Below, piece after piece: positions 32,221-38,979 of a DNA stretch of 40,099 bases; the first letter of the stretch is position 1; each line of letters starts with the position of its first letter. The DNA is from an uncultured Oscillospiraceae bacterium (lineage in GTDB: Bacteria; Bacillota; Clostridia; Oscillospirales; Ruminococcaceae). A model generated the notes under the pieces. It saw only the letters and a program-made list of their open reading frames with translations, searched no databases and was not told the origin of the DNA. A program made the translations under genes and the position numbers. The DNA lies in assembly GCA_900547385.1 (NCBI GenBank), contig URGQ01000007.1, forward strand, positions 1 to 40,099, given 5' to 3'.

Positions 32221-32551
32221 CTTTATTCTCCTTTAGCTCGCGGTTGATATATTGATCTAAGACGGACTGCACCTTATCGAGCTGGCGCAGCACATAGTCG
32301 AACTCTCCGTCACAGTCGGAACGAAAGGTATTCATAATCCTGACCGACTGATTGATGTTGCTGCCGATCCGCCGGAGCTGAATGAAGCACTTGAGCAGGT
32401 GGTCATAATTGACGATCTTCCCCCTGCGCCCCATGGCAATGAGATACTGCGACAGCGGCATCCGTGCCGCGGCAGCCCGACGCTGCAGAAGCTCTTTTTC
32501 CCTCTGCGTGAGACGCAGGTGGAACTCAACTTCCTTCCTTTCTTTTGTCAA
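32132..32551 (-). CDS. mobC: MobC-like relaxosome accessory protein
   Basis: A 139-residue protein taken from TTG at 32551, because AGAGGAGAG lies 9 bases before it; reading further upstream would translate the palindrome at 32597-32615. The start LTKERKEVEFHLRLTQREKELLQRRAAAARMPLSQYL is a ribbon-helix-helix-type DNA-binding domain typical of MobC. The following GSNINQSVRIMNTF and LRQLDKVQSVLDQYIN match the bacterial mobilisation protein family. It helps the relaxase open oriT. It overlaps mobA by 89 bases, longer than usual. Confidence 0.85.
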   Translation of the reverse strand: MTKERKEVEFHLRLTQREKELLQRRAAAARMPLSQYLIAMGRRGKIVNYDHLLKCFIQLRRIGSNINQSVRIMNTFRSDCDGEFDYVLRQLDKVQSVLDQYINRELKENKDGLLEDPAGGIEYAPEQSDQIHHPTRQDR

Positions 32552-32596
32552 AAAAGATCTCTCCTCTCTGGTGTTGTGTGGCGTTCCGACTTGAAC

Positions 32597-32615
32597 GGTG
32601 TTCAAGTTGAACACC
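32597..32615. repeat. TTGAAC palindrome, copy 4 (mobC leader)
   Basis: A perfect 19-bp palindrome with arms GGTGTTCAA / TTGAACACC around G, about 50 bases before the mobC start. A further half site ACTTGAAC lies next to it at 32589-32596. A good operator position. Confidence 0.85.
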
Positions 32616-32639
32616 AAGGGCAGAAAAGCCAAAAGGCAT

Positions 32640-32784
32640 CTTATAAAAACCGAGGTTTTTTATAAGGCAAGCGAATTTGTGGCCACAAATTCGCTTGCAA
32701 GGGAGTATTCCCCTTGACCCCTTTCGACGAAAAGCAGCGGCTGCGCCGTCCTCTTTTCGGTTCCTTTTGGAGTCAAAAGGAACA
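32640..32784. other. Candidate oriT region upstream of mobC
   Basis: Three inverted repeats in 145 bases: CTTATAAAAACC with GGTTTTTTATAAG (32640-32666), a perfect 32-bp palindrome (32667-32698, arms 16 bases starting GCAAGCGAATTTG), and GTTCCTTTT / AAAAGGAAC (about 32760-32782). Between them is AAGGGAGTATTCCCCTTGAC, with its own short inverted repeat, a plausible nick region. The place before mobC-mobA is usual for oriT. The nick site is not identifiable by sequence alone. Confidence 0.55.
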
Positions 32785-32803
32785 ATCGCTGGCGCTCAAA
32801 AAA

Positions 32804-32828
32804 GCAGGTGTTCAACTTGAACACCTGC
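32804..32828. repeat. TTGAAC palindrome, copy 5
   Basis: A perfect 25-bp palindrome: GCAGGTGTTCAA, C, TTGAACACCTGC. Confidence 0.85.
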
Positions 32829-32837
32829 GGGAGAGTG

Positions 32838-32863
32838 GAGCAATGTTCAAATGAACATTGCTC
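32838..32863. repeat. TTGAAC-like palindrome, copy 6 (shortened core)
   Basis: Arms GAGCAATGTTCA / TGAACATTGCTC around AA. The core is one base shorter than in the other copies. It lies nine bases after copy 5, so the pair could bind two protein dimers. Confidence 0.7.
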
Positions 32864-32916
32864 TACCAGTTCAGCTGATGACCGCGAGAATTCCTCGCAG
32901 GTACGATGTGCTTTGG

Positions 32917-32945
32917 CTTTCTCTTTCGGTATGCTATTATAGAAA
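32917..32945 (+). promoter_or_regulatory. Promoter of the DUF6037-like gene
   Basis: TTGGCT, 16 bases and TATTAT, about 45 bases before the ATG-TAG start region, on the plus strand. Confidence 0.4.
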
Positions 32946-32986
32946 AAATAAGGCTTTCCACTTTTCCGATTTAAGGAGGTTCTATT

Positions 32987-33595
32987 ATGTAGCAAAGTGC
33001 CAAGCGTCCTACCTTCCGGTTTTGCAGTGGAATACCAGCCCTGTATAGAGATATGCTGCGGCAGCGAATAGACCGAGAAGCCTTCGACTTCACTATTAAC
33101 GGGGTCACACTAAAATCTATTTTTCTTATTGACCGCAAGCCATTTGAACTGATCGTTGGTGTCGTCGGAACGCAGTTTGGTTTTATTGTCAAGCTCTATA
33201 AAGGCTTTACAGCAGAATGGTTGAACGATGCCGACCTACGGGAGCTGCGCAGGCTCCTCAACCTCAAAAAATCAGGTGATCAATTCACCTCTTTCAAGCT
33301 GTTTTGGAAAATTGATGCACATGCACCAACCAAATGCTCCCGTCAGAAAGTCTCTTTTCGAGACATTGCCTACTACAAGAGAAATGTGCCGGAAGCTGAC
33401 AAGATATTCTTCCGTGGCTGGATGCACCATCGTGCAGATGGAAAGACTGTTCGCAATGTAGAAAAAACACGCATGATGATGGGAGATCAAATTGCTGATT
33501 TCTGTGAGAAGAACAATATTAGTTCGATGTGGTCGGACAAGCAGCGAGATGCAAAACCATTCCAACCACCACCCAGTTTCAACGCTTCATCTTGA
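32987..33595 (+). CDS. DUF6037-like protein with in-frame TAG at codon 2
   Basis: A perfect ribosome site AAGGAGG (32973-32979) and ATG at 32987 are followed at once by TAG. The same frame then continues open: QSAKRPTFRFCSGIPALYRDM, then ATG at 33053 and 180 residues more (REAFDFTINGVTLKSIFLID, FGFIVKLYKGF, EADKIFFRGWMHHR, EKTRMMMG). The string GIPALYRDM before 33053 fits the family's N terminus as I recall it, so coding clearly begins upstream of 33053, which itself has no ribosome site. The gene is either inactivated by one stop codon, read through, or started at a non-ATG codon. Function unknown; common on mobile elements. Confidence 0.6.
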
Positions 33596-34262
33596 TACAC
33601 TCATAGCCACCGACCATTTTGATTTCAAACGGATAGTCTCTTTTGCATTTTGGGCAAAGGAGCTGCATGGTCTGGCGCTCTGGTTTCTCAACCATATCGA
33701 CAGAACAATAAATCTCTATACCGCTGGATGAGACCTGAAATGTGCGTACATCACTGAATTCCAGCGCCAGCGGCACATGGCAGTCAGGACATTGCAGCAA
33801 TAAATTAGTATCCATTTTGTTTTCCCCTTTCTTGTCGTATCCGTCGTCTTTGATATCCGAGAGGAATTTAGAGCAACTGAATACCCCTATTGGGTCGGTC
33901 AAATTTCTTGTTGCCAAATCTCCGTCTTTGGTTATATGGCAGCTCCGCATGGTGCGAAATTCAAGGCTCGGTCGACTGTAGCAACGAGATTGTCTCTGCC
34001 TCCCTTCAACAATCTCGTCCCGTATCCGGATCACAATTTCATGCTTTTCGTTTTTTGTGATTTCAAAACTGTATTCCCGAAAGCACCGCTCACAAAGAAG
34101 CTCCATGTTCCGTTCTCCTAATCTTCCCACCTCTGAAAGCTGCATGCAGATCGTTTCAGTGTTTAAGTCTGCTGTGGGGAAGCAGCGTGTTTCACGGATA
34201 TTTAGGGTCAGGGCAGCCTTACAGTAAGGGCAGCTCATCAGCAGCTTTTGCTTCCACTTCAT
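33579..34262 (-). CDS. Tandem-duplicated zinc-ribbon protein
   Basis: A 227-residue protein made of two copies of one unit. Copy 1 (about 8-78) has CPYC ... CERC and ends REYSFEITKNEKHEIVI. Copy 2 (about 155-225) has CPDC ... CPKC and ends RDYPFEIKMVGGYECIKM. Each would bind one zinc through four Cys. The linker of about 70 residues is weakly conserved, and a second ATG with a GAAAGGGGAAAAC site precedes copy 2, so a shorter second product is possible. Start supported by AGGAGG. It converges with the DUF6037-like gene, overlapping 17 bases. Confidence 0.7.
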   Translation of the reverse strand: MKWKQKLLMSCPYCKAALTLNIRETRCFPTADLNTETICMQLSEVGRLGERNMELLCERCFREYSFEITKNEKHEIVIRIRDEIVEGRQRQSRCYSRPSLEFRTMRSCHITKDGDLATRNLTDPIGVFSCSKFLSDIKDDGYDKKGENKMDTNLLLQCPDCHVPLALEFSDVRTFQVSSSGIEIYCSVDMVEKPERQTMQLLCPKCKRDYPFEIKMVGGYECIKMKR

Positions 34263-34284
34263 CTAAAATGCCTCCTAAAAAACA

Positions 34285-34315
34285 GGAGCCAACGGCAGTA
34301 ATGCCAATCGGCTCC
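34285..34315 (-). terminator. Terminator of the toxin transcript
   Basis: GGAGCC / GGCTCC outer stem with inner GGCA / TGCC. On the minus strand it is followed by TGTTTTTT, just before the zinc-ribbon gene. Confidence 0.7.
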
Positions 34316-34325
34316 AATGACGGTG

Positions 34326-34354
34326 TTGACTTTTTTTGCGGGGTGGACTACAAT
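34326..34354 (+). promoter_or_regulatory. Promoter of the antisense antitoxin RNA
   Basis: TTGACT (34326-34331), exactly 17 bases, TACAAT (34349-34354). It points toward and across the 3' end of the toxin gene. Confidence 0.65.
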
Positions 34355-34360
34355 AAAGGT

Positions 34361-34448
34361 GAAAGGGCGACCGGTGACGGTAGTCCTCAAAGAACAAGAA
34401 GTTTAGTAACCGCTTGCTTTGTGAGGGCAGGGCGGTTACTTCTTCTTC
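34361..34448 (+). ncRNA. Predicted antisense antitoxin RNA of a type I toxin-antitoxin system
   Basis: Starts about 7 bases after the -10 box and ends after hairpin AGTAACCGC / GCGGTTACT (34405-34413, 34432-34440) followed by TCTTCTT. It overlaps the stop codon and 3' untranslated part of the toxin mRNA on the other strand, the layout of txpA/ratA- and bsrG/SR4-type loci. Confidence 0.6.
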
Positions 34449-34528
34449 ATAATGGTTACAACGAGTGTAACGATACCGATAATCACACCGGAGTAAGCAA
34501 GAAGCTCATTCCATGTAACCATGGGCAT
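34436..34528 (-). CDS. Type I toxin-like hydrophobic peptide (holin-like)
   Basis: A 30-residue peptide, start MPMVTWNELLAY, one membrane helix (SGVIIGIVTLVVTI) and a basic end MKKK. Size, single helix and lysine tail fit the putative holin-like / Fst-TxpA-type toxins of Firmicutes. AAAGGAGAGGGGGTG precedes the first ATG. The upstream leader has GGGGGC and GCCCCC arms (about 34551-34580) that could hide the ribosome site. The antisense RNA promoter and transcript lie opposite its 3' end. Confidence 0.65.
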   Translation of the reverse strand: MPMVTWNELLAYSGVIIGIVTLVVTIMKKK

Positions 34529-34740
34529 CACCCCCTCTCCTTTGGAGCAGGGGGCACTTTTATGTAGTTGAAGCCCCCTGAAGTAAATCAAGAGGACACC
34601 GCCGACCGTTTGGTCGTCCTTTCGCGCCAATCCTACCACATTCTTCGGATTTGGCAACTCTATCGTTAGGTCATCATTTTATCCACCAATATCAGGTCTG
34701 GAAAGCGGCAAGGGGAGTTTTTCACCCCTTGCCGCCGTCG

Positions 34741-35883
34741 TCACAGCGCTCTGGCGTTCAGGGCTGTCGTAGCTTCATGCAGCCGCTTTGTCTCTTCCTC
34801 GATAGCCTGCGACCTTACCGTCCGCTCTACGAACTCCTTATAGCGATTAGTGCTTTCAGGCGAAAGCTGATGGACCACGCCGTCAGAAGTTGTGAAGCTG
34901 TAGACGACCTCCCTTTTGACCTGTTGGTTCAGACGGTCAAACCGTCTCACCCCATTGACGCAGCGGATAGGGCAGCGCTCCATCTGACCCCAGATTTCGA
35001 TCTCCGCAAAGTAATTCTTGCCATCACAGGAAAACACGATCTGTTCCTCTTTCTTCTGTTCCGGCATTTTATCCAACGGCTCCACAAGGCAGCCGCACTG
35101 CGCCATTTTCTCCGCGAACTGGTTGATATGGCAGCAGGTGTCGCTGCCGGTTCCCATCTCGAAGTGGTAATCGTCAACATAGCGACAGACGAAATCCTGC
35201 CGGTCATCGTTGGCATAGGTCACTCGCATCCTGCCGCCGTCCGGCAGCCGGAAGCGTTCCTCGTAATGCTCATCCAGGAAACTGATCCCGCGCTCTGCCT
35301 GCCGCATATGGGCATCCAGCATATCCTTCCGATAGCAGTAACAATACACATCGGAAAGATCTTCATTCCGTTCACTCGGCAGGCGATACCCCTGGCGGCG
35401 CATATCGGCATAGCTGTCAAATCCACGCTGCGACGCCACCAGCTCGCGGTAATCCTCGATCGGTATGGTGCCCAGATTGGTCTTGATTTCCCGATCATGG
35501 GCGCCGACCCGCAGGCGGAACAGATAGGAATACTGGTCGGTATCCACACGGAAGCCGTATTGCTCCTCTTTCCCGCTCATCATCGCGCTGCTATGAGACC
35601 GGCAATAGCTTCGCATATTCTTTCGGTTCAGGAGCGTTTTTTCCTTGAGCGTGTCCAGCACCGAGTTCATCTCGCTGACAAACTCATCTGTTTTCAGATG
35701 CCTGGCAGCATCGCTCCAAAGGGTAAAGAGGTTATTATCCTCAAATTCCCCTTTAAGGCATCCGATAAAGCCGGAGCTGTATGTGATATTCGGCGACTGC
35801 GGGAACGCATATAGATCCTCCGCCGAAGTGGTCGGATGCAGCAGTGGCACATCGCAGTGTCTCACATCATTGCGTTCTTTCAA
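34741..35883 (-). CDS. Element-associated protein of unknown function
   Basis: A 380-residue protein taken from TTG at 35883, because the best ribosome site (AAGGAGG) lies inside the sequence that a start at the ATG at 35901 would translate. The protein is polar, has no signal or membrane helix, and ends with a segment (YFAEIEIWGQMERCPIRCV ... VVYSFTTSDGVVHQLSPESTNRYKEFVERTV) that resembles the end of the protein encoded just upstream. It is the last gene of the minus-strand series from topB. A TTGAAC palindrome lies immediately before it. No function is known to me. Confidence 0.7.
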   Translation of the reverse strand: MKERNDVRHCDVPLLHPTTSAEDLYAFPQSPNITYSSGFIGCLKGEFEDNNLFTLWSDAARHLKTDEFVSEMNSVLDTLKEKTLLNRKNMRSYCRSHSSAMMSGKEEQYGFRVDTDQYSYLFRLRVGAHDREIKTNLGTIPIEDYRELVASQRGFDSYADMRRQGYRLPSERNEDLSDVYCYCYRKDMLDAHMRQAERGISFLDEHYEERFRLPDGGRMRVTYANDDRQDFVCRYVDDYHFEMGTGSDTCCHINQFAEKMAQCGCLVEPLDKMPEQKKEEQIVFSCDGKNYFAEIEIWGQMERCPIRCVNGVRRFDRLNQQVKREVVYSFTTSDGVVHQLSPESTNRYKEFVERTVRSQAIEEETKRLHEATTALNARAL

Positions 35884-35903
35884 AGTAATAACCTCCTTCA
35901 TGC

Positions 35904-35930
35904 GGCAGGTGTTCAACTTGAACACCTGCC
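35904..35930. repeat. TTGAAC palindrome, copy 7
   Basis: The longest copy: a perfect 27-bp palindrome with arms GGCAGGTGTTCAA / TTGAACACCTGCC around C, between the DUF3846 gene and the following gene. Confidence 0.85.
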
Positions 35931-35944
35931 TGCATCGGCTTTTG

Positions 35945-37963
35945 TTAAATGGTTTTGTTGCGCTGCTCAATCTGCCCTGCTGTTTTCTGACGCAGCAGCT
36001 CCGTCTGCTGACGGACGGCTTCAAGGTTGACTTCTTCCGCCACAAATTTCATATAGCGTTCAACTTCCGTGGGGGTCAGCATATGCACCTTGCCGGCTGC
36101 CGTCTCGAAGAAGTACCGACCGGGACGGAACTGCATTGCACACTGCTCGACGCCTTTCTCGGTCTGAACCTTGGCATAGTAGTGATTGCTGATGCGGCAG
36201 AAGGAGATCTCCTGCCGGGGCAGTTCTTTCTTCAGCTCTGGCGCCTCGGCAGCAACAGCAAAGGCACGGGTGCCATCTCCCATGATAAGGTACTTACCGT
36301 CCTCCGACCTGTGATGGCAGCCGTAGCCGGCTGCCTCCATTTGCTCACGGGTAAGAGAGGTAACGGCAAAAGACCCTCTGGGAGTGGAGACCCGCTCACC
36401 AGTTTTGTGGAGGTCGGGGTCTTTGCTGCTGGGGATGCTGACCAGCTTATTATTAACCCTGATAAACTGTTCCGGATCGTGGAAGCGCTGCTCGTACTTG
36501 CGAATCTGGTCGTCCGTCAGAGACACGGTGGTACCGCCGCCGCCTAAACCGACAAGGAAGAATGTGCCGGCAATAATATCATAAAGATCGCCGGCATCGT
36601 CACGCAGCCCGCGGTTCAGTGGTAGTCCCAGCATCTTTCCCTCATCATTGCAGACGAGACCGACCGGATTATGGTCGGGATAGACGACCTGAAAGATGCC
36701 GCCGACCTCCGCTTGGAACGCCTGCCAGTCGTCGCCAATTTCTTTGGTGTATGGTTCCTTGCCAGGCTCCACCACCAGAACGGTGATCCGCTTAACGGGT
36801 TCTTCCTTTTCAGAATTCTGCACTTTATTCTGCACTTTGGCTTCCTCTTTTTTCCCTTCTACGCGGACGCTCTGGGCGATCTCCTCGTCGGTCGCGTAAA
36901 TGAGGGCACTGAAATCCAGGCCCTCCAGCTCATTGTGGATAAGTTCCGCCAGCGTGCTGTACTGTCGTGTCTCGACCAGCATGGTACCGACAAATCGCTC
37001 AATCCGGAAGTCCTCCAAATTAACGATTGCCTGAACGGGAATCTCCTCATCGGTGATGGTGGTATAGCCAATACCGACAGACCTCAGATCGTCGAATGTG
37101 GCATGGGACTTAAATTCACTGAGACAGTAATCGTCAATCAGCCGCTTTGCCAGTGTCAGCTCTGCCCGTCGGCGGACATCATCGGCAAGGGGCAGCGTGT
37201 ACAGATCAGAACGGCTGGAAAAGCCAACATTGTGGAACACATAGTCCACATCGGCTTCCTTTAGCGAACCGGCGGGGTAATAGGCAGCTCGATATTTTTC
37301 TTCGTCTCCAGAGCCTACCCTGCCATTTGAAATATCGTAGTACAGCCCCGTATCCATGTGAGAGATGATCTGACCGCCCACTTCCAGCGTGACATAGTAC
37401 CAGCCAAGATAATGATTATCTGCTCCATTGAACTCCACATTGAGGAGCCGGTACGGTCTGAGACCCTTTTGTGCGGCGATAGCATTGTCCTTTTTCTCCC
37501 GCTCCAGCAGTGCAGAAAGTGCTGCTGCTTTTGTCATCTCAATGATTTCCGAATTGTACGCCTGCAATGCCGAGGTTACACGCTCACGCTGGGCACGCAG
37601 TGTCTTTGCTGCCGTCGTCCTCTCGTTTCCGATTGCCAGCGAAATGCCGTTGTCGAACCCAATAGACATATCGCTGGTGCCGCGCCACTTCCCGCTGCAG
37701 GGCTTGGTGATAACCTTTCCGGTCGTAGCGCCAAAGCTCTGGGCGATTAGATCGATCTTTTCCTGCATGGAAAGCAGCTCGTACTTTTGGGCAATGACAG
37801 CACTCTGCTTCTGCAGTTCGGTCAATTCCCTGATCGGTTTCTCCGGCGCGGCAGCCTTTTCGGGTTCTTTGACTTGTTCCGCTTCAATCACCTGCCGGAA
37901 CTCACTTTTCTCGATAAGATAATCACTGATTTGTTCGGCATCCTTGATGGCGTCGAAAAGTAC
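35945..37963 (-). CDS. DUF3846-containing C-terminal part of a frameshifted ArdC-like fusion
   Basis: Open from the frameshift near 37963 to the stop at 35945; the first ATG in frame is at 37891 and gives 648 residues. The frame before that ATG reads VLFDAIKDAEQISDYLIEKSEFRQV, a natural continuation of the ArdC-like protein. A DUF3846-type domain is seen at about residues 380-465 of the ATG form (ITVLVVEPGKEPYTKEI ... GTFFLVGLGGGG). The N-terminal half (YRLLNVEFNGADNHYLGWYY, YYPAGSLKEADVDYVF) is typical of large Clostridial element proteins. The C terminus shares a module with the next gene. It probably takes part in element maintenance or anti-restriction. Confidence 0.7.
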   Translation of the reverse strand, partial: VLFDAIKDAEQISDYLIEKSEFRQVIEAEQVKEPEKAAAPEKPIRELTELQKQSAVIAQKYELLSMQEKIDLIAQSFGATTGKVITKPCSGKWRGTSDMSIGFDNGISLAIGNERTTAAKTLRAQRERVTSALQAYNSEIIEMTKAAALSALLEREKKDNAIAAQKGLRPYRLLNVEFNGADNHYLGWYYVTLEVGGQIISHMDTGLYYDISNGRVGSGDEEKYRAAYYPAGSLKEADVDYVFHNVGFSSRSDLYTLPLADDVRRRAELTLAKRLIDDYCLSEFKSHATFDDLRSVGIGYTTITDEEIPVQAIVNLEDFRIERFVGTMLVETRQYSTLAELIHNELEGLDFSALIYATDEEIAQSVRVEGKKEEAKVQNKVQNSEKEEPVKRITVLVVEPGKEPYTKEIGDDWQAFQAEVGGIFQVVYPDHNPVGLVCNDEGKMLGLPLNRGLRDDAGDLYDIIAGTFFLVGLGGGGTTVSLTDDQIRKYEQRFHDPEQFIRVNNKLVSIPSSKDPDLHKTGERVSTPRGSFAVTSLTREQMEAAGYGCHHRSEDGKYLIMGDGTRAFAVAAEAPELKKELPRQEISFCRISNHYYAKVQTEKGVEQCAMQFRPGRYFFETAAGKVHMLTPTEVERYMKFVAEEVNLEAVRQQTELLRQKTAGQIEQRNKTI

Positions 37964-38813
37964 CCTTGGGAGCGTTCTGGATCGCCTGCGCCCAACCCTG
38001 GATGTATGCCTTGTGCAGATCCAGATTGCGCTGCATCTGTTTCTCGGTCGAAGGGATACCGAGCTGTTGGGAGGTCATCGCCGACGCGATCTCCGTCCGC
38101 AGCTCCTCAATGGCATACTCCTCTTTCGTGGAGCCGAAGCCACGCCCCAGCCGGCTGGGTGCTCCCGTGGCATGACCGGCTTCGTGCAGGAAGCTGCACA
38201 TATAGCCGTAGGTATCACGGAAATCTCCCTCCGGCGGCATGACGATCTCATCTTTGGAGGGGGAGTAATGGCAGTCAGTGCCGTTACCGTCAAACCCGAC
38301 TGCCATGTTTTTGATGAGGGTATCGCGATTACGGCGGATCAGATCAATGTCCACCGTGTGCGATGCCCGTTTCAATTCCGGAATTCCCTCGATCTGTGCG
38401 GCATTGAATACATAGAAATTGCGGTTGTAATATCGGAAGTCTCCTTGTTCTGCCTCGCCGTCACGGATCTTCTGGGCAGCTTCCCGAAAATCCATGACCT
38501 CCTTGGTATGGATATTGATGGCGCTCCAGAATTCTACCGGAACGCCCTTGCTGCCCTCCTTGATGTGCCAGCCTTTTTTCTTAGCCTGGTTGAAGGTACA
38601 CCAGCGGGGGTCATCATAGCCAAAGGCTTCCGCTACCATCGACAGCAGGAAAGCGTTGATTCCACGGTAGGCTTTCGCTGTCACGGCGTTCTGCTGCGGA
38701 TAGGTGTTCCACACCGCATACCAGGGCAACTTCTGCTCACTCAGAGATTTAACAAACATCTCAGCAAGCTGCTCTCTTGTTTTGTTCTTCGACCGTTTTT
38801 CAATTGTCTCCAT
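37923..38813 (-). CDS. ArdC-like antirestriction / zincin metallopeptidase domain, N-terminal part of a frameshifted gene
   Basis: A 296-residue frame. Residues about 12-130 match the ArdC N-terminal ssDNA-binding domain (LPWYAVWNTYPQQNAVTAKAYRGINAFLL split by NTYPQ; RWCTFNQAKKKGWHIKEGSKG). The zincin motif is H210-E-A-G-H214 (FLHEAGHATGAPSRLGRGF), with the third-ligand region YAIEELRTEIAS. After AIQNAP the frame runs into 13 unrelated residues and a stop, while the +1 frame continues into the DUF3846 protein. One extra G in a GGG triplet (37963-37965) explains this. Antirestriction on entry into a new host is the known role of ArdC. Confidence 0.8.
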   Translation of the reverse strand: METIEKRSKNKTREQLAEMFVKSLSEQKLPWYAVWNTYPQQNAVTAKAYRGINAFLLSMVAEAFGYDDPRWCTFNQAKKKGWHIKEGSKGVPVEFWSAINIHTKEVMDFREAAQKIRDGEAEQGDFRYYNRNFYVFNAAQIEGIPELKRASHTVDIDLIRRNRDTLIKNMAVGFDGNGTDCHYSPSKDEIVMPPEGDFRDTYGYMCSFLHEAGHATGAPSRLGRGFGSTKEEYAIEELRTEIASAMTSQQLGIPSTEKQMQRNLDLHKAYIQGWAQAIQNAPKGTFRRHQGCRTNQ

Positions 38814-38967
38814 CTTCTACGACCTCTCTTTCCTCCAGAATGTTGCCATCGGCGTCATAGACAGTCGTGGCACAGGGACTTTCCTCCCACATCTCCTCTG
38901 GAGTGGGTTCCTCCGGAATGGACTTTAGGAATTCAGTCAGCTTGTTGCCCTTTTTCTTGTAAAGCAT
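38800..38967 (-). CDS. Small acidic 55-residue protein
   Basis: Reads MLYKKKGNKLTEFLKSIP, then a Glu/Pro-rich middle (EEPTPEEMWEESP) and TTVYDADGNILEEREVVEDGDN. AGGAGGTGAAAAA lies just before the ATG, and the stop overlaps the ArdC-like start by 14 bases. It lies between topB and the ArdC-like gene, in one operon. No family recognised. Confidence 0.7.
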   Translation of the reverse strand: MLYKKKGNKLTEFLKSIPEEPTPEEMWEESPCATTVYDADGNILEEREVVEDGDN

Positions 38968-38979
38968 TTTTTCACCTCC

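Noticed and set aside
32552..32632. Upstream ATG for mobC
   Set aside because: A start at 32632 would translate the TTGAAC palindrome and has a poorer ribosome site than the TTG at 32551.
33925..33945. GGTTATATGG within the zinc-ribbon gene
   Set aside because: No -35 block at the right spacing and it lies inside a coding region.
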